A stretch of DNA of 20,830 nt from WHSP01 sp040905505 (GCA_040905505.1 JBBDRL010000091.1:1-20830); one strand, 5' to 3'. Numbered from the stretch's first letter, positions 1 through 8,021 are shown. The notes: generated by a model not told the origin, from the sequence alone. A program made the numbers and translations.

Positions 1-75
1 GCCGAAGGTCGGAATTCCCCGGGCCGCCAGCCAGTCGTCCAGCTCGCCGGTCGCGATCCCCGACGCTCCAGCCAT
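1..75 (-). CDS. 5' end of an unrecognised gene, truncated by window edge
   Basis: An ATG at 73-75 opens a frame that stays open to the window edge and gives 25 residues beginning MAGASGIATGELDDWLAARG. The start overlaps the stop of the small signal-peptide ORF 75-173 by one base (TGATG). The short reach does not allow a family call. The DDWLAARGIPTFG stretch could begin a secreted hydrolase or a surface protein, but this is only a guess. The same frame continues upstream of the ATG as GLV-MAG, so the signal peptide of the neighbouring ORF may belong to this protein through a frameshift in the G/C run around 82-93. It lies downstream of the ADOP permease in the same direction. Confidence 0.45.
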   Translation of the reverse strand, partial: MAGASGIATGELDDWLAARGIPTFG

Positions 76-173
76 CACAAGCCCGCCCCGGGGCCGAGGA
101 AGTCCTGCTGCGCGTCCGCCGCGGCCGGCGCGACCGTACAGAAGGCCAGCGCGAGAAGGCCGACCGCTGTCAT
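75..173 (-). CDS. 32-residue signal-peptide ORF, probably the frameshifted N-terminus of the next gene
   Basis: The translation starts MTAVGLLALAFCTVAPAAAD and continues AQQDFLGPGAGL before TGA. It looks like a classic Sec signal peptide: hydrophobic core at residues 3-18 and a likely signal peptidase I site after ADA at about residue 21. Only 11 residues of mature protein would remain. That is more easily explained if this is the exported N-terminus of the protein continuing at 75-1, separated by a one-base frame change in a C/G run. No strong Shine-Dalgarno is visible before the ATG. The ORF begins 34 nt after the stop of the permease gene, so it could be co-transcribed. Confidence 0.5.
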   Translation of the reverse strand: MTAVGLLALAFCTVAPAAADAQQDFLGPGAGL

Positions 174-207
174 CCGCGTTGCGATGCACTTCGTGAGTCT
201 CGTTCTC

Positions 208-2688
208 TCATCCTTCCGCCCGCAGGGCTTCCGTCGGTTCGATCCTGAGCGCGCGCCTCAGCGGCACCGCGCATGCCACGATTCCCGCGAGCAGCATGAT
301 GGCGTCCGCGGCGAGGAGGATGAGGACCTCGCGCGTCGAGCCGAGGCCCAGCAGCGCGGCGAGAGCGCTACCCACGAGGACACCGATACCGATCTGGAGG
401 AAGGCGCGGGAGAAGATGCCGGTGACGATCCGTCCCGCGCGGGCGCCGAGCGCGGCGCGGATCCCGATCTCGCGCGTCCGCCGCGCGACGGTGAAGGACA
501 TCAGCGCGTGGATCCCGCTCGCCGAGAGCACCAGCACGAGCAGGGAGATCAGCCATGCAACCGAGGTGAGCGCCCAGTTTATCGTCGCCTCGCCGCCGCC
601 CACCTGACCGAGCGGCTGCACATCCGTCAACCTGATCGTCGGGTCGACCTCCGCGGCGATCGAGCGCAGGCGCGGACCGAAGCCTTCGGGATCCTGCACG
701 CGCGCGACGAAATTGAGGCCGGCCTCGGCCGTCGGCCGGCGTGGCAGGTACATCGCCGACTGCTCGTGCGGCAGGGGCAGTTGCCAGCCGAAGTCGCGAA
801 CCATCCCGACCACTTCGTACCATTCCTCACCGGCGAGGCTGCTGATCTCACCACCCACGATGCGGACGCGCTGGCCGATTGGGTTGCGCTCGCCGAACAC
901 GTGAAGCGCGAACGATTGGTTCACGATCATCACCCGGCCGGTCTCGAAGTCCAGCGGCGCGAAGTCGCGACCGGCGACCACCGAGGTGCCGAACGTCTCG
1001 AAGAACCCGTCCGAGACCTGAACCAGCGTGCTCAGGCGCAGACCGGTGGCGGGCGCCCCGGCCATCGTGTCGACCTCGATAGCGTACTTGAACTGGTCCA
1101 TCACGGGCAGCCGATCGGCGAACGAGACGTGCTCGATGCCCGCCTCGGCGCTCAGCCGCCGCTCCAGCTCGTCGAAGCTGTTCCGGCCGCGCGCGGCGAA
1201 CGCGGCGGGATCGGCCGCATGATCCTCCCGGTCCATGGCTACGCTCGCCGTCAGGAACCGCTCCGCGCCGATCCCTTCCGCCCTCTGCTGAAAACGGTTC
1301 GACTCGAACACGCCCCCGATCGCGAGCGGTAGGAAGGCGACCGTGATGGCGACCTGCACGACGATCACGGTGGTCCAGAAGCCGCCGAACCGGAGCGTGG
1401 ACCGGGCCGCCCCCTCGCTGCGCAGCGCGTCCTGCACGTTGGCCTTCGTGACGCGCAACGCCGGCAACAGTCCGATGATCGCGGCGCCGAAAACCGCCAG
1501 CAGTCCCGTGTAGAGCACCGTCGTCCACGAGATGCTGGCGTCGATCCAGAAGGGCAGGGCACCGCTGCCGCCAGCGAGGCGCAGGCCCCAGCTCAGCGCG
1601 ACCTTCGCGACGACGAGCCCCAGCACCGCCGCCAGGCCGACCAGCACGAGCGCCTCGATGAAGAGCTGCGCGAAGATGCGCCGCCGGCTGGCGCCCAGAG
1701 CGCTCCGCACGGTGATCTCCCACCCGCGCGTGGCTGTCCGCGCGAACACGAGCGTCGCGACGTTCGCGCTGACGATCGCCAGTAGCATCAGGAAGACCCC
1801 GTTGATCACATACAGGATGTTCCTGATCATGCCCGCCTCGCCGCCGTCGATGAGCGGCTCCTGGTACAGGGTGACGCGTGGCCGCAGATTCCGGTGCGTC
1901 TCCGGATTGTCCGCCGCACTACGCGCCGCGATCCCGGTGAGCTCGGCCTGCGCCGCCTCCATGGACGCGCGGGGCGCGAGGCGGCCGAAGATCGATGCGG
2001 CCGGCCCGGTGCGCGGCGCGATCCCCGATCCCTCGATGCGTAGCGGCGCCCACATGCGCTGGTTCACCGGGAAGCCGAACCCTTCCGGCATCACCCCGAC
2101 GACCGTCGCGCTGGCGGTGCCCAGCTCCACCGCTCGGCCGACGACCGCGGGATCACTGGCGAAGCGGCTCACCCATAACGCGTGGCTGAGCACGACGACC
2201 GGCGGCTCCGACAGTTGCTCGTCCTGCACCGTGAGCGTGCGGCCCATCAGCGGCGGCGTCCCCATCAGGGCGAAGGCGTTCGCGGTGACCTCCGCGCCCC
2301 GCACCGGCTCCACCCGGCCGTCCTCCGTCGCCAGGTTACGCACGAAGGAAACGGCCGCGCCCAGGTTGTCGACCGTGCGCACCTGCTCGCGCCAGATCGA
2401 GAAATCGTGCAGCGCGCGCCCTTCCGTCGTCATCTCGTTCGCGTCCCAGTTGCGGATCGAGACCACGCGCTCGGCGTCTGGCACCGGCAGCCGCGGGTTC
2501 TGCCACTTGTGCACCGCCTCGAAGTAGACCGTGCCCAACGCGATCGCCACCGCGAGCGCGATCGTGCCGACGCCGGTCAGCCACGGATACCGCCTGAGAA
2601 TCCGGAAGCCGACTTTGAAGTCCAACCAGGTGAAACCGACGCGGCCGCGACGATTCGATCCGCGCGGGCCGTCGGAGAGGCTCTTCAT
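208..2688 (-). CDS. ADOP-family FtsX/MacB-like ABC transporter permease
   Basis: This is an 826-residue inner-membrane permease of the duplicated 'ADOP' type. It has an N-terminal helix at about 38-56, a MacB-type periplasmic domain at about 60-285, a first FtsX core with three helices, a second periplasmic domain, and a second FtsX core near the C-terminus. Both cores carry the cytoplasmic signature: ITVRSALGASRRRIFAQL in the first and REIGIRAALGARAGRI in the second. The frame is open further upstream, but I chose the ATG at 2686-2688 because AAGGA lies 9 nt before it and the upstream residues look non-coding. Family members probably work with an ATPase encoded elsewhere; none is in this window. 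The substrate is unknown. It lies downstream of the PadR/prefix pair and also has a possible promoter of its own at 2777-2805. Unlike many ADOPs, it has no fused permease-prefix domain. Confidence 0.93.
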   Translation of the reverse strand: MKSLSDGPRGSNRRGRVGFTWLDFKVGFRILRRYPWLTGVGTIALAVAIALGTVYFEAVHKWQNPRLPVPDAERVVSIRNWDANEMTTEGRALHDFSIWREQVRTVDNLGAAVSFVRNLATEDGRVEPVRGAEVTANAFALMGTPPLMGRTLTVQDEQLSEPPVVVLSHALWVSRFASDPAVVGRAVELGTASATVVGVMPEGFGFPVNQRMWAPLRIEGSGIAPRTGPAASIFGRLAPRASMEAAQAELTGIAARSAADNPETHRNLRPRVTLYQEPLIDGGEAGMIRNILYVINGVFLMLLAIVSANVATLVFARTATRGWEITVRSALGASRRRIFAQLFIEALVLVGLAAVLGLVVAKVALSWGLRLAGGSGALPFWIDASISWTTVLYTGLLAVFGAAIIGLLPALRVTKANVQDALRSEGAARSTLRFGGFWTTVIVVQVAITVAFLPLAIGGVFESNRFQQRAEGIGAERFLTASVAMDREDHAADPAAFAARGRNSFDELERRLSAEAGIEHVSFADRLPVMDQFKYAIEVDTMAGAPATGLRLSTLVQVSDGFFETFGTSVVAGRDFAPLDFETGRVMIVNQSFALHVFGERNPIGQRVRIVGGEISSLAGEEWYEVVGMVRDFGWQLPLPHEQSAMYLPRRPTAEAGLNFVARVQDPEGFGPRLRSIAAEVDPTIRLTDVQPLGQVGGGEATINWALTSVAWLISLLVLVLSASGIHALMSFTVARRTREIGIRAALGARAGRIVTGIFSRAFLQIGIGVLVGSALAALLGLGSTREVLILLAADAIMLLAGIVACAVPLRRALRIEPTEALRAEG

Positions 2689-2776
2689 CAGGTGGTTTCC
2701 TTTCCAGGTGTACGCAGTCGTCGTCGCGCGTGCGCAACCAACCGTCTCAGCGCGGGCTGTCGTGTCGCCGCCAAGC

Positions 2777-2805
2777 ACTTTACAGCGCAAAGCGAGGGTC
2801 CGCAA
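2777..2805 (-). promoter_or_regulatory. Possible sigma-70-type promoter of the ADOP permease gene
   Basis: On the minus strand a TTGCGG -35 (2800-2805) and a TAAAGT -10 (2777-2782) are separated by exactly 17 bp. Transcription would begin near 2770 and leave a leader of about 80 nt before the ATG at 2688. The hexamers are moderate matches in a GC-rich background. The alternative is read-through from the padR promoter. Confidence 0.4.
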
Positions 2806-2926
2806 TGGTGCCGGGTGGGGAAGGCGCTCGGCTGGAGCGGGTCGAGTGATTGCGGGGGCGGAGTACGCGCTCCACCCGATCACGCCGCGTGCAGTCCATC
2901 CCCCACTCCTCGCCGCAATCGGTTTC

Positions 2927-4309
2927 TCACTCGAACCCGAACAGCGGCGGGAACCCGATGACGACGATCGCCGCCCAGATCGAGTACACCGGCACGTACG
3001 CCGTCTGCCAGCGCTCGAGGCTCTCGAACGAGCCGCGGCCGCGCAGGAAGCGAACGTAGAGCACCGTCGACCACCCCAGGTTCCCGAGCAGGATCACGTT
3101 CTCGCCGAGCGCCGCCACCCGATTGGGCGTGAAGCCGAATTCCGAGATGCGCGCCCCGATGGCCGCCAGCGCGAATGCGTCGGCGACGAGTGCGCTGACG
3201 AGGAGCAGGACCAGCACCAGGTCGAAGGGCTGCGGCGCCGCCTGCGGGTCGCGCGCGGAGATCGAGTAGAGCAGCAGGCCCAGCACCAGCACGAGCACCA
3301 TGTCGAAGATGATCAGCGCCTCGCGTTCGACGTCGATGCCGCGGCCGGTGAAGATCATCGTCCCCAGGAACACGAGCAGCGCGATCGCGAACATCGGGGT
3401 GAAGAGCCGCGTCAGGACCGGGGCCATGTTCTCGATCACGCTCTGCTTCGCCTCGACCAGCCACGCGGCGACGATCACGGCGCCCAGCACGAGACAGGGC
3501 ATCCAGGTCTCGAGCACAGGCTCGAGATCGATCTCGATCGCCTCGAAGATCCCCGCCGTGAGCGCGGTGAGCACACCGCCGCCGAGTGCGATCAGGGCGA
3601 AGTAGATGAGTAGCTCGCCGGAGAAGCGGACGAAGTCCATCCGCCCCGAGCTCGTTCCCCACCGGCCGCCCGCGTAGGCGATCCCCACGGGCAGCCAGAG
3701 GGCGATCGGAAGGTGGAGGATGGTGAGCGCTTCCGTGTCGGTAATGTCGCCGGACTCGAACGGGTAGACATTGATCACGACCGCCGCCGCCAGGAACGCG
3801 AGCGCGAGCCAGACCCACGTGCTGGCGCTCAGCCGCCGCTTCCACACGAAGTAGACGGCCAGGAAGGGAAAGACGAAGAGGGTGAAGTTGCGCGCGTAGA
3901 ATTCCTCGTTCGTGACCAGGTCGAGCCCGAACAGCTCCGGCACCTTGAACGCCGCGCCCGCCGCCACCGCCAGCGCGAAGACGACGATCATCTCCGTCCG
4001 TGCCGAGTCCGCCGGCTCGGCGCTGCCGGGCGACACCACGAGCTGCTTCCAGAGCCGTTCCGAGTGTTCGCGCGCGAACTCGTTCGAGATCGCGTCCAGC
4101 GCACCCATCCGCTTCACCGCGACCAGAAATGCCTCGTCCTCCGCGAGGCCGGCGTCGCGCAGCGAAGCGACCTCGCCGCGCAGGTGGTCCTCCAGCTCGT
4201 CCACATCCACCGGCCGGATCGCCTGCCGACGCCGCAGATAGCTCCGCCACTGCTCGATCTGCGACTCGAGCGACTCGCTCGCCTGGCCCCCCATTCCCGG
4301 CTCAACCAT
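2927..4309 (-). CDS. Permease prefix domain-containing polytopic membrane protein
   Basis: This is a 460-residue protein. Residues 17-83 match the 'permease prefix domain 1' pattern: WRSYLRRR, then DVDELEDHLRGEVASLRDAG, then EDEAFLVAVKRMG. That module usually sits at the N-terminus of ADOP permeases encoded beside PadR. From about residue 105 to the end there are roughly ten hydrophobic segments with short loops, resembling DUF4153-like membrane proteins. The ATG at 4307-4309 overlaps the padR stop by 8 nt, which suggests translational coupling. The role is unknown. The context suggests it belongs to the PadR-controlled permease locus, with the prefix carried on a separate membrane protein rather than on the ADOP itself. 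The membrane-protein call is firm; the family assignment of the C-terminal part is tentative. Confidence 0.88.
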   Translation of the reverse strand: MVEPGMGGQASESLESQIEQWRSYLRRRQAIRPVDVDELEDHLRGEVASLRDAGLAEDEAFLVAVKRMGALDAISNEFAREHSERLWKQLVVSPGSAEPADSARTEMIVVFALAVAAGAAFKVPELFGLDLVTNEEFYARNFTLFVFPFLAVYFVWKRRLSASTWVWLALAFLAAAVVINVYPFESGDITDTEALTILHLPIALWLPVGIAYAGGRWGTSSGRMDFVRFSGELLIYFALIALGGGVLTALTAGIFEAIEIDLEPVLETWMPCLVLGAVIVAAWLVEAKQSVIENMAPVLTRLFTPMFAIALLVFLGTMIFTGRGIDVEREALIIFDMVLVLVLGLLLYSISARDPQAAPQPFDLVLVLLLVSALVADAFALAAIGARISEFGFTPNRVAALGENVILLGNLGWSTVLYVRFLRGRGSFESLERWQTAYVPVYSIWAAIVVIGFPPLFGFE

Positions 4310-4676
4310 GGGCCGGCAGACGATGCAGCCCCGAATGTGCCGGCAGCGTCGCCACCCGCCAGATACTGCGAAGCGTCGCGTCCACCGTCTCCCACTGATG
4401 ACGCTGATCCGCGAGCTGCGCCTCCCCCAGGCCCGTCAGGCGATAGTACTTCCGCCGCCGACCCGTCTCCGACTTGCCCCACCGGCCCTCGATCAGCCCC
4501 TGCCGCTCGAGGCGGTGGAGCACCGGGTAGAGCATGCCGTCGGTCCATTGCAGCTCCCCGTCCGACAGATCGCTCACCCGCTTGAGGATCGCGTATCCGT
4601 AGGAATCTCCCTCGGCCAGGATGGCGAGGACCAGGGGTGTCGCCGAGGCAGCCACGAGGTCTTTGCTGATGTCCAT
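4302..4676 (-). CDS. PadR family transcriptional regulator
   Basis: This is a 124-residue winged-helix repressor, the usual length for short PadR proteins. Recognisable elements are SYGYAI (25-30) in the first helix pair, GMLYPVLHRLERQGLI (47-62) in the recognition helix and start of the wing, RRRKYYRLT (73-81) in the wing strands, and a C-terminal dimerisation helix from about 84 (LGEAQLADQRHQW). The start is the ATG at 4674-4676, preceded by AAGGAGA 4 nt upstream. A farther in-frame ATG at 4722-4724 lies inside the promoter and is rejected. PadR proteins next to ADOP permeases are generally thought to repress their own operon, and the dyad at 4720-4738 fits autoregulation. The ligand is unknown. 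The stop overlaps the start of the next gene. Confidence 0.93.
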   Translation of the reverse strand: MDISKDLVAASATPLVLAILAEGDSYGYAILKRVSDLSDGELQWTDGMLYPVLHRLERQGLIEGRWGKSETGRRRKYYRLTGLGEAQLADQRHQWETVDATLRSIWRVATLPAHSGLHRLPAHG

Positions 4677-4715
4677 CCGTCTCCTTGGCGAACGTCCCAA
4701 CGAGTACCTTGGACT

Positions 4716-4744
4716 ACAATACATGGTAGAGCTATGTAAGTCAA
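4716..4744 (-). promoter_or_regulatory. padR operon promoter
   Basis: On the minus strand TTGACT (4739-4744) and TATTGT (4716-4721) are separated by 17 bp, the best sigma-70-like promoter in the window. The expected start near 4709 gives a leader of about 33 nt to the padR ATG. The stretch is clearly more A/T-rich than its surroundings. Confidence 0.75.
4720..4738. promoter_or_regulatory. Putative PadR operator (dyad inside the promoter)
   Basis: The 19-bp dyad TACAT-N9-ATGTA is perfect in both arms (4720-4724 and 4734-4738). It fills the spacer between the -35 and -10 boxes of the padR promoter. PadR repressors commonly bind ATGT/ACAT-type dyads of about this size, so binding here would block RNA polymerase. 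The assignment rests on motif shape and position. Confidence 0.65.
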
Positions 4745-4820
4745 GCCGCCCAGGGACTCGGCGAAGGCGTTCCTCGAGGCCGAGCCCAGCCAGGAATGCC
4801 TCGCTCTCAGCTTCGCGCCG

Positions 4821-4997
4821 ATGTATCTTGCAGCTTCACTTCTCGTAATGGCAGCGATCGTGTCCATCGACAAGTTGGTGCTTCCACTCGACTCGAGTGG
4901 GCTCGCCCCCGTCCGGGTGATCGTTCCGAACCCGCTGGTCGCGTTGCCGTTCGTCCTACGATTTCTGCAGGTACGTAGAGGCTTGCGGATCGGCTGA
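4821..4997 (+). CDS. Doubtful small membrane ORF or gene remnant
   Basis: This frame of 58 codons starts MYLAASLLVMAAIVSIDKLV and contains one hydrophobic stretch (residues 2-15) followed by a basic C-terminus. G/C is common at third positions. There is no clear ribosome binding site. The same frame remains open upstream to a TAA at 4737-4739 without an ATG, which would also fit the tail of a decayed gene. I do not recognise a family, and it may be a chance ORF. Confidence 0.2.
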   Translation: MYLAASLLVMAAIVSIDKLVLPLDSSGLAPVRVIVPNPLVALPFVLRFLQVRRGLRIG

Positions 4998-5054
4998 TCC
5001 CTCACTGCAGTATCGGGCAGATCGTCAAGAGCTGCTTTCCGGATGCCGACACTC

Positions 5055-5074
5055 GGTGACGTAACAGTGTCACC
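5055..5074. repeat. 20-bp dyad upstream of the sensor kinase
   Basis: The arms GGTGAC (5055-5060) and GTCACC (5069-5074) flank an 8-bp centre. The dyad lies 74 nt before the kinase start and could be an operator or a small hairpin in the leader. No promoter hexamers are obvious next to it. Confidence 0.45.
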
Positions 5075-5147
5075 CCGATCCAATGGCTCACCAATCACTT
5101 AGCGCTCGGGCACCTTCTCACGGGCCCCTGCCGCGAGAGCGATCGAC

Positions 5148-7880
5148 ATGAACGGCAGCCACTATCTGCCTCTGGTTGCGATCTCCTTCGTCGTTGCGAT
5201 CCTCGCGTCCTATGCGGCGCTGGACCTCAGCGGGCGCGTTTCGGAGGCGCGCGGCACTTCCCGGCGCCTCTGGCTGCTCGGCGGTTCGATCGCGATGGGC
5301 GTGGGGATCTGGAGCATGCACTTCATCGCCATGCTCTCCTTCCACCTCCCGACCCCGATCCGCTACGACATCCCGCTGCTGCTGACGTCGGTCGCGATCG
5401 CCGTGGTGGCATCTCTGCTCGCGCTCACGGTTGTCAGCCGGCCAGCGGCCAACCTGCGTAATCTGCTGACGGCGGCTCCACTCATGGGCGCGGCGATCGC
5501 GGGGATGCACTACACCGGAATGGCGGCGATGCGGGTGCCGGCGGAGGTCAGCTACCAGCCGTCGATCGTCGCGCTCTCGGTGGCGATCGCGGTGGCTGCG
5601 TCCCTCGCCGCCCTCTGGTTGTCCCTTCGGTTCCGCGAAGAATCGGGCCGATTCGCCGCGCTGGGGAAGGGCGCGAGCGCGCTCGTCATGGGGCTGGCGA
5701 TCTGCGGCATGCACTATACCGCGATGGCGGCCGTCAGCTTCGACGGCGAGGCCCGGGGCATGATGGGCAACGGCTCCGAGCTGCTCGCGACGCGAGGTCT
5801 GGCTGGAGGGGTGATCGTCGGAACGCTGGTGATCCTTGCGCTCGCCTTCCTGGGCATCGGCATCGACCGTCGGGTTCGCCGGGAGCTGGCAACCACTGCG
5901 GCCAGCGCCGATGCCGTACTCCAGGCCGAGATCGTCGAACGGCTCGAAGTCCAGAAACGGCTCCGCGAGTCCGAGGAGAGCTATCGTTCGCTCTTCAACA
6001 GCCTCACCGAGCTGGTGTACGTGCTGGACCCCGACGGTCACTTTCTCGATGTGAACGACGCGGTCGAGCGCGCCTACGGGTATTCGCGCGCCGAGATCAT
6101 CGGCAATCCCCGGGCGATGCTCGCCGATCCCGACCGGGCCTCCACGACCGAGACGCTCGCCCGGGTCCGCCATGCGGCCGCCGGCACTTCCCAGCAATAT
6201 GAGACCTGGGGACGCCGCAAGAACGGCGAGGTCTTCCCGATCGAGGTCGTGCTCAGCCCCGCTCGGTATTTCGGTGAGGTCGCCGTCCTCGCGGCCGGCC
6301 GCGACATCACGGACCGCAAGCGCGCCCAGACCGATCTCGCCGCTGCCGAGGCCCACTATCGACTTCTGATCGAGACGTCGCCGTACGGCATCTTCACCTG
6401 CGATCGTGAAGGGTGCCTGGTGGACGTGAATCCGGCCGCCGAGCAGATCTTCGGCCGGCGAGACGTGATCGGGCTGCCGTTCGTCCAGCTTCTGGTGGAC
6501 GAGGACGGACCCGCCTTCCGCCGGGCCTGCGAGGCACTCGTCGGCGAGGCCGTAGCGAGGCGGGAGCTGGAGCTTCGGCTGCAGCGGGCCCGCGGCGAAG
6601 CCGGTTTGCTGGTGGTCACCCTGACGGAGGTAAAGGATCGCGGGGCCGTGCCGACGGTCTACGGGATCGTTCGCGACATCACCGCCGAGCGACAGCAGCA
6701 GGAGCAGCTCCGGCGCGCCGAGCGGCTCGCGGGTGTCGGCACCCTCATCGGCGGCGTCGCGCACGAGTTGAACAATCCGCTGACCGCGATTCAGAGCTAC
6801 GCGGAGCTGATGTTGCTCGAGGAGCGGGCCGGTGAGGACCGGGAAGCCCTGGAGACGATGAAGCGCGAGGCGCACCGGGCGGCGCGCATCGTTTCCGACC
6901 TGCGCCTCGTGGCGCGAGGCACGCAGGACGCTACGCAGGTGACGCAGGATCGGGTCGACGTAAACGACGTCGTCGAGCACGTCCTCAAGCTGCGACGCTA
7001 CGTCCTCGCGACGCACAACGTCGAGGTCCACGAAGTGCTCGATTCTTCCCGGCCATGGATCCGCGGCGATCGCGGGCAGCTCGAGCAGATCATCCTCAAC
7101 CTCGTCGTCAATGCCGAGCAAGCGATGGCGGGGTCGCCCAACCCCCGCCTCGCAATTCACACCTTCGCCGAGCAGGCGCACGTCGTCGTCGAGATCGCCG
7201 ATACCGGCTCAGGCATTGACCCCGGCGACCTCGACCGAATCTTCGATCCGTTCTTCACGACCAAGAATCCCGGGGATGGGACCGGACTGGGGCTGAGTCT
7301 CGCCCATCGCCTGGCCTCCGACAACGGCGGCTCGATCACCGTCCGGAGCGAGTTGGAGGTCGGAACCACCTTCACGCTCAAGCTGCCGCGGGTCGAATCG
7401 TCGCAGCGAGAGGGTCTGGCTATCCCCCGGAGTTCCGCCGCCGGGACGGCCGAGCAGAAGCTGCGCGTGCTGGTCGTCGATGACGAACCCGGGATTCGCC
7501 AGGTCCTGCAACGCTATCTCCAGCGCCGGGGTCACGAGGTCGACGCAGCCGCCGACGGGGCCGAAGCGCTCTCGCTCGTCGGGGCCGACCTGGGAGCGCC
7601 CGGACGCTACGACCTCATCGTCTCCGATCTACGCATGCCCGGCCTCAGCGGCGAAGAGCTTCTCGAAGCATTGCAGGCACGGGGCGACGGGCTCGACGAG
7701 CGCATCATCTTCATCAGCGGAGACGCGGCCAGCCACCAGACGATGCGCCTCATCGAGGCGGCGGCCGTGCCGATCATCTTCAAGCCCTTCGAGCTGGCTG
7801 AGCTCTCCCGCCGGATCGAGCAGTTCGCAGGCTCGACGCGACGCTCTGAGAAGCGAACCGAGCCGGTCGTCGTCCGCTGA
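5148..7880 (+). CDS. MHYT-PAS-PAS hybrid sensor histidine kinase with C-terminal receiver
   Basis: This is a 910-residue membrane sensor. Residues 1-240 form a seven-helix MHYT domain with three motifs: MHFIAM (57-62), MHYTGM (120-125) and MHYTAM (188-193). MHYT domains are proposed to bind copper and sense a diatomic gas such as O2, CO or NO. Two PAS domains follow (about 277-395 and 402-515). The kinase core has the H-box HELNNP with phospho-acceptor His539, N-box Asn655 (VVNAEQAM), G1 DTGSGI (685-690), F-box FDPFFTTK (699-706) and G2 GTGLGL. The receiver (about 771-893) has the acidic pair Asp778/Asp779, phospho-acceptor Asp827, and Lys879 in the FKP motif. All catalytic residues are present. 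The ATG at 5148 has only a weak GAGAG before it. No partner response regulator or HPt gene is adjacent, so output probably goes through the receiver to a distant partner. Confidence 0.95.
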   Translation: MNGSHYLPLVAISFVVAILASYAALDLSGRVSEARGTSRRLWLLGGSIAMGVGIWSMHFIAMLSFHLPTPIRYDIPLLLTSVAIAVVASLLALTVVSRPAANLRNLLTAAPLMGAAIAGMHYTGMAAMRVPAEVSYQPSIVALSVAIAVAASLAALWLSLRFREESGRFAALGKGASALVMGLAICGMHYTAMAAVSFDGEARGMMGNGSELLATRGLAGGVIVGTLVILALAFLGIGIDRRVRRELATTAASADAVLQAEIVERLEVQKRLRESEESYRSLFNSLTELVYVLDPDGHFLDVNDAVERAYGYSRAEIIGNPRAMLADPDRASTTETLARVRHAAAGTSQQYETWGRRKNGEVFPIEVVLSPARYFGEVAVLAAGRDITDRKRAQTDLAAAEAHYRLLIETSPYGIFTCDREGCLVDVNPAAEQIFGRRDVIGLPFVQLLVDEDGPAFRRACEALVGEAVARRELELRLQRARGEAGLLVVTLTEVKDRGAVPTVYGIVRDITAERQQQEQLRRAERLAGVGTLIGGVAHELNNPLTAIQSYAELMLLEERAGEDREALETMKREAHRAARIVSDLRLVARGTQDATQVTQDRVDVNDVVEHVLKLRRYVLATHNVEVHEVLDSSRPWIRGDRGQLEQIILNLVVNAEQAMAGSPNPRLAIHTFAEQAHVVVEIADTGSGIDPGDLDRIFDPFFTTKNPGDGTGLGLSLAHRLASDNGGSITVRSELEVGTTFTLKLPRVESSQREGLAIPRSSAAGTAEQKLRVLVVDDEPGIRQVLQRYLQRRGHEVDAAADGAEALSLVGADLGAPGRYDLIVSDLRMPGLSGEELLEALQARGDGLDERIIFISGDAASHQTMRLIEAAAVPIIFKPFELAELSRRIEQFAGSTRRSEKRTEPVVVR

Positions 7881-7901
7881 GCCGCTCGCGGTCATTGCCG
7901 T

Positions 7902-7948
7902 CCGGGCCTTCCCGCCCGGGTCTTGCCGCATCCGGTGTCGAGCACCGG
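7902..7948 (+). terminator. Tandem hairpins after the sensor kinase, possible terminator
   Basis: Two short perfect hairpins lie just downstream of the kinase stop: CCGGGC-CTTCCC-GCCCGG (7902-7919) followed by TCTTG, and CCGGTG-TCGAG-CACCGG (7932-7948). Neither has a long T tract, so termination strength is uncertain. They separate the kinase from the reductase gene. Confidence 0.4.
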
Positions 7949-8021
7949 CTCCGGGTGAAGCAGGGCGTGATTCTCGAATCCGTCCCACAATCATCGCAGC
8001 CCTGAGAGAGGCCCAGATCGA

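Larger units (their letters stand above)
4745..5147. other. Divergent intergenic region between padR and the sensor kinase
   Basis: No convincing gene is present. The stretch holds a weak plus-strand ORF (4821-4997), a short inverted repeat GGATC-GGCT-GATCC at 4987-5000, and a perfect dyad at 5055-5074 ahead of the kinase gene. The open minus-strand frame across it has no coding character and runs through the padR promoter, so it was left out. Confidence 0.6.

Noticed and set aside
184..1332. 382-codon open frame on the plus strand over the ADOP permease
   Set aside because: It is antisense to a clear FtsX/MacB permease, and its composition is Arg/His/Glu-rich without domain pattern.
4574..5098. 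174-codon minus-strand frame upstream of padR
   Set aside because: It overlaps the start of padR in another frame and runs through the padR promoter and operator; no domain character.
5118..7181. 687-codon open frame on the minus strand opposite the sensor kinase
   Set aside because: Its residues are an Arg/His/Asp-rich shadow typical of the antisense of GC-rich genes; the plus strand encodes a complete, motif-perfect kinase.
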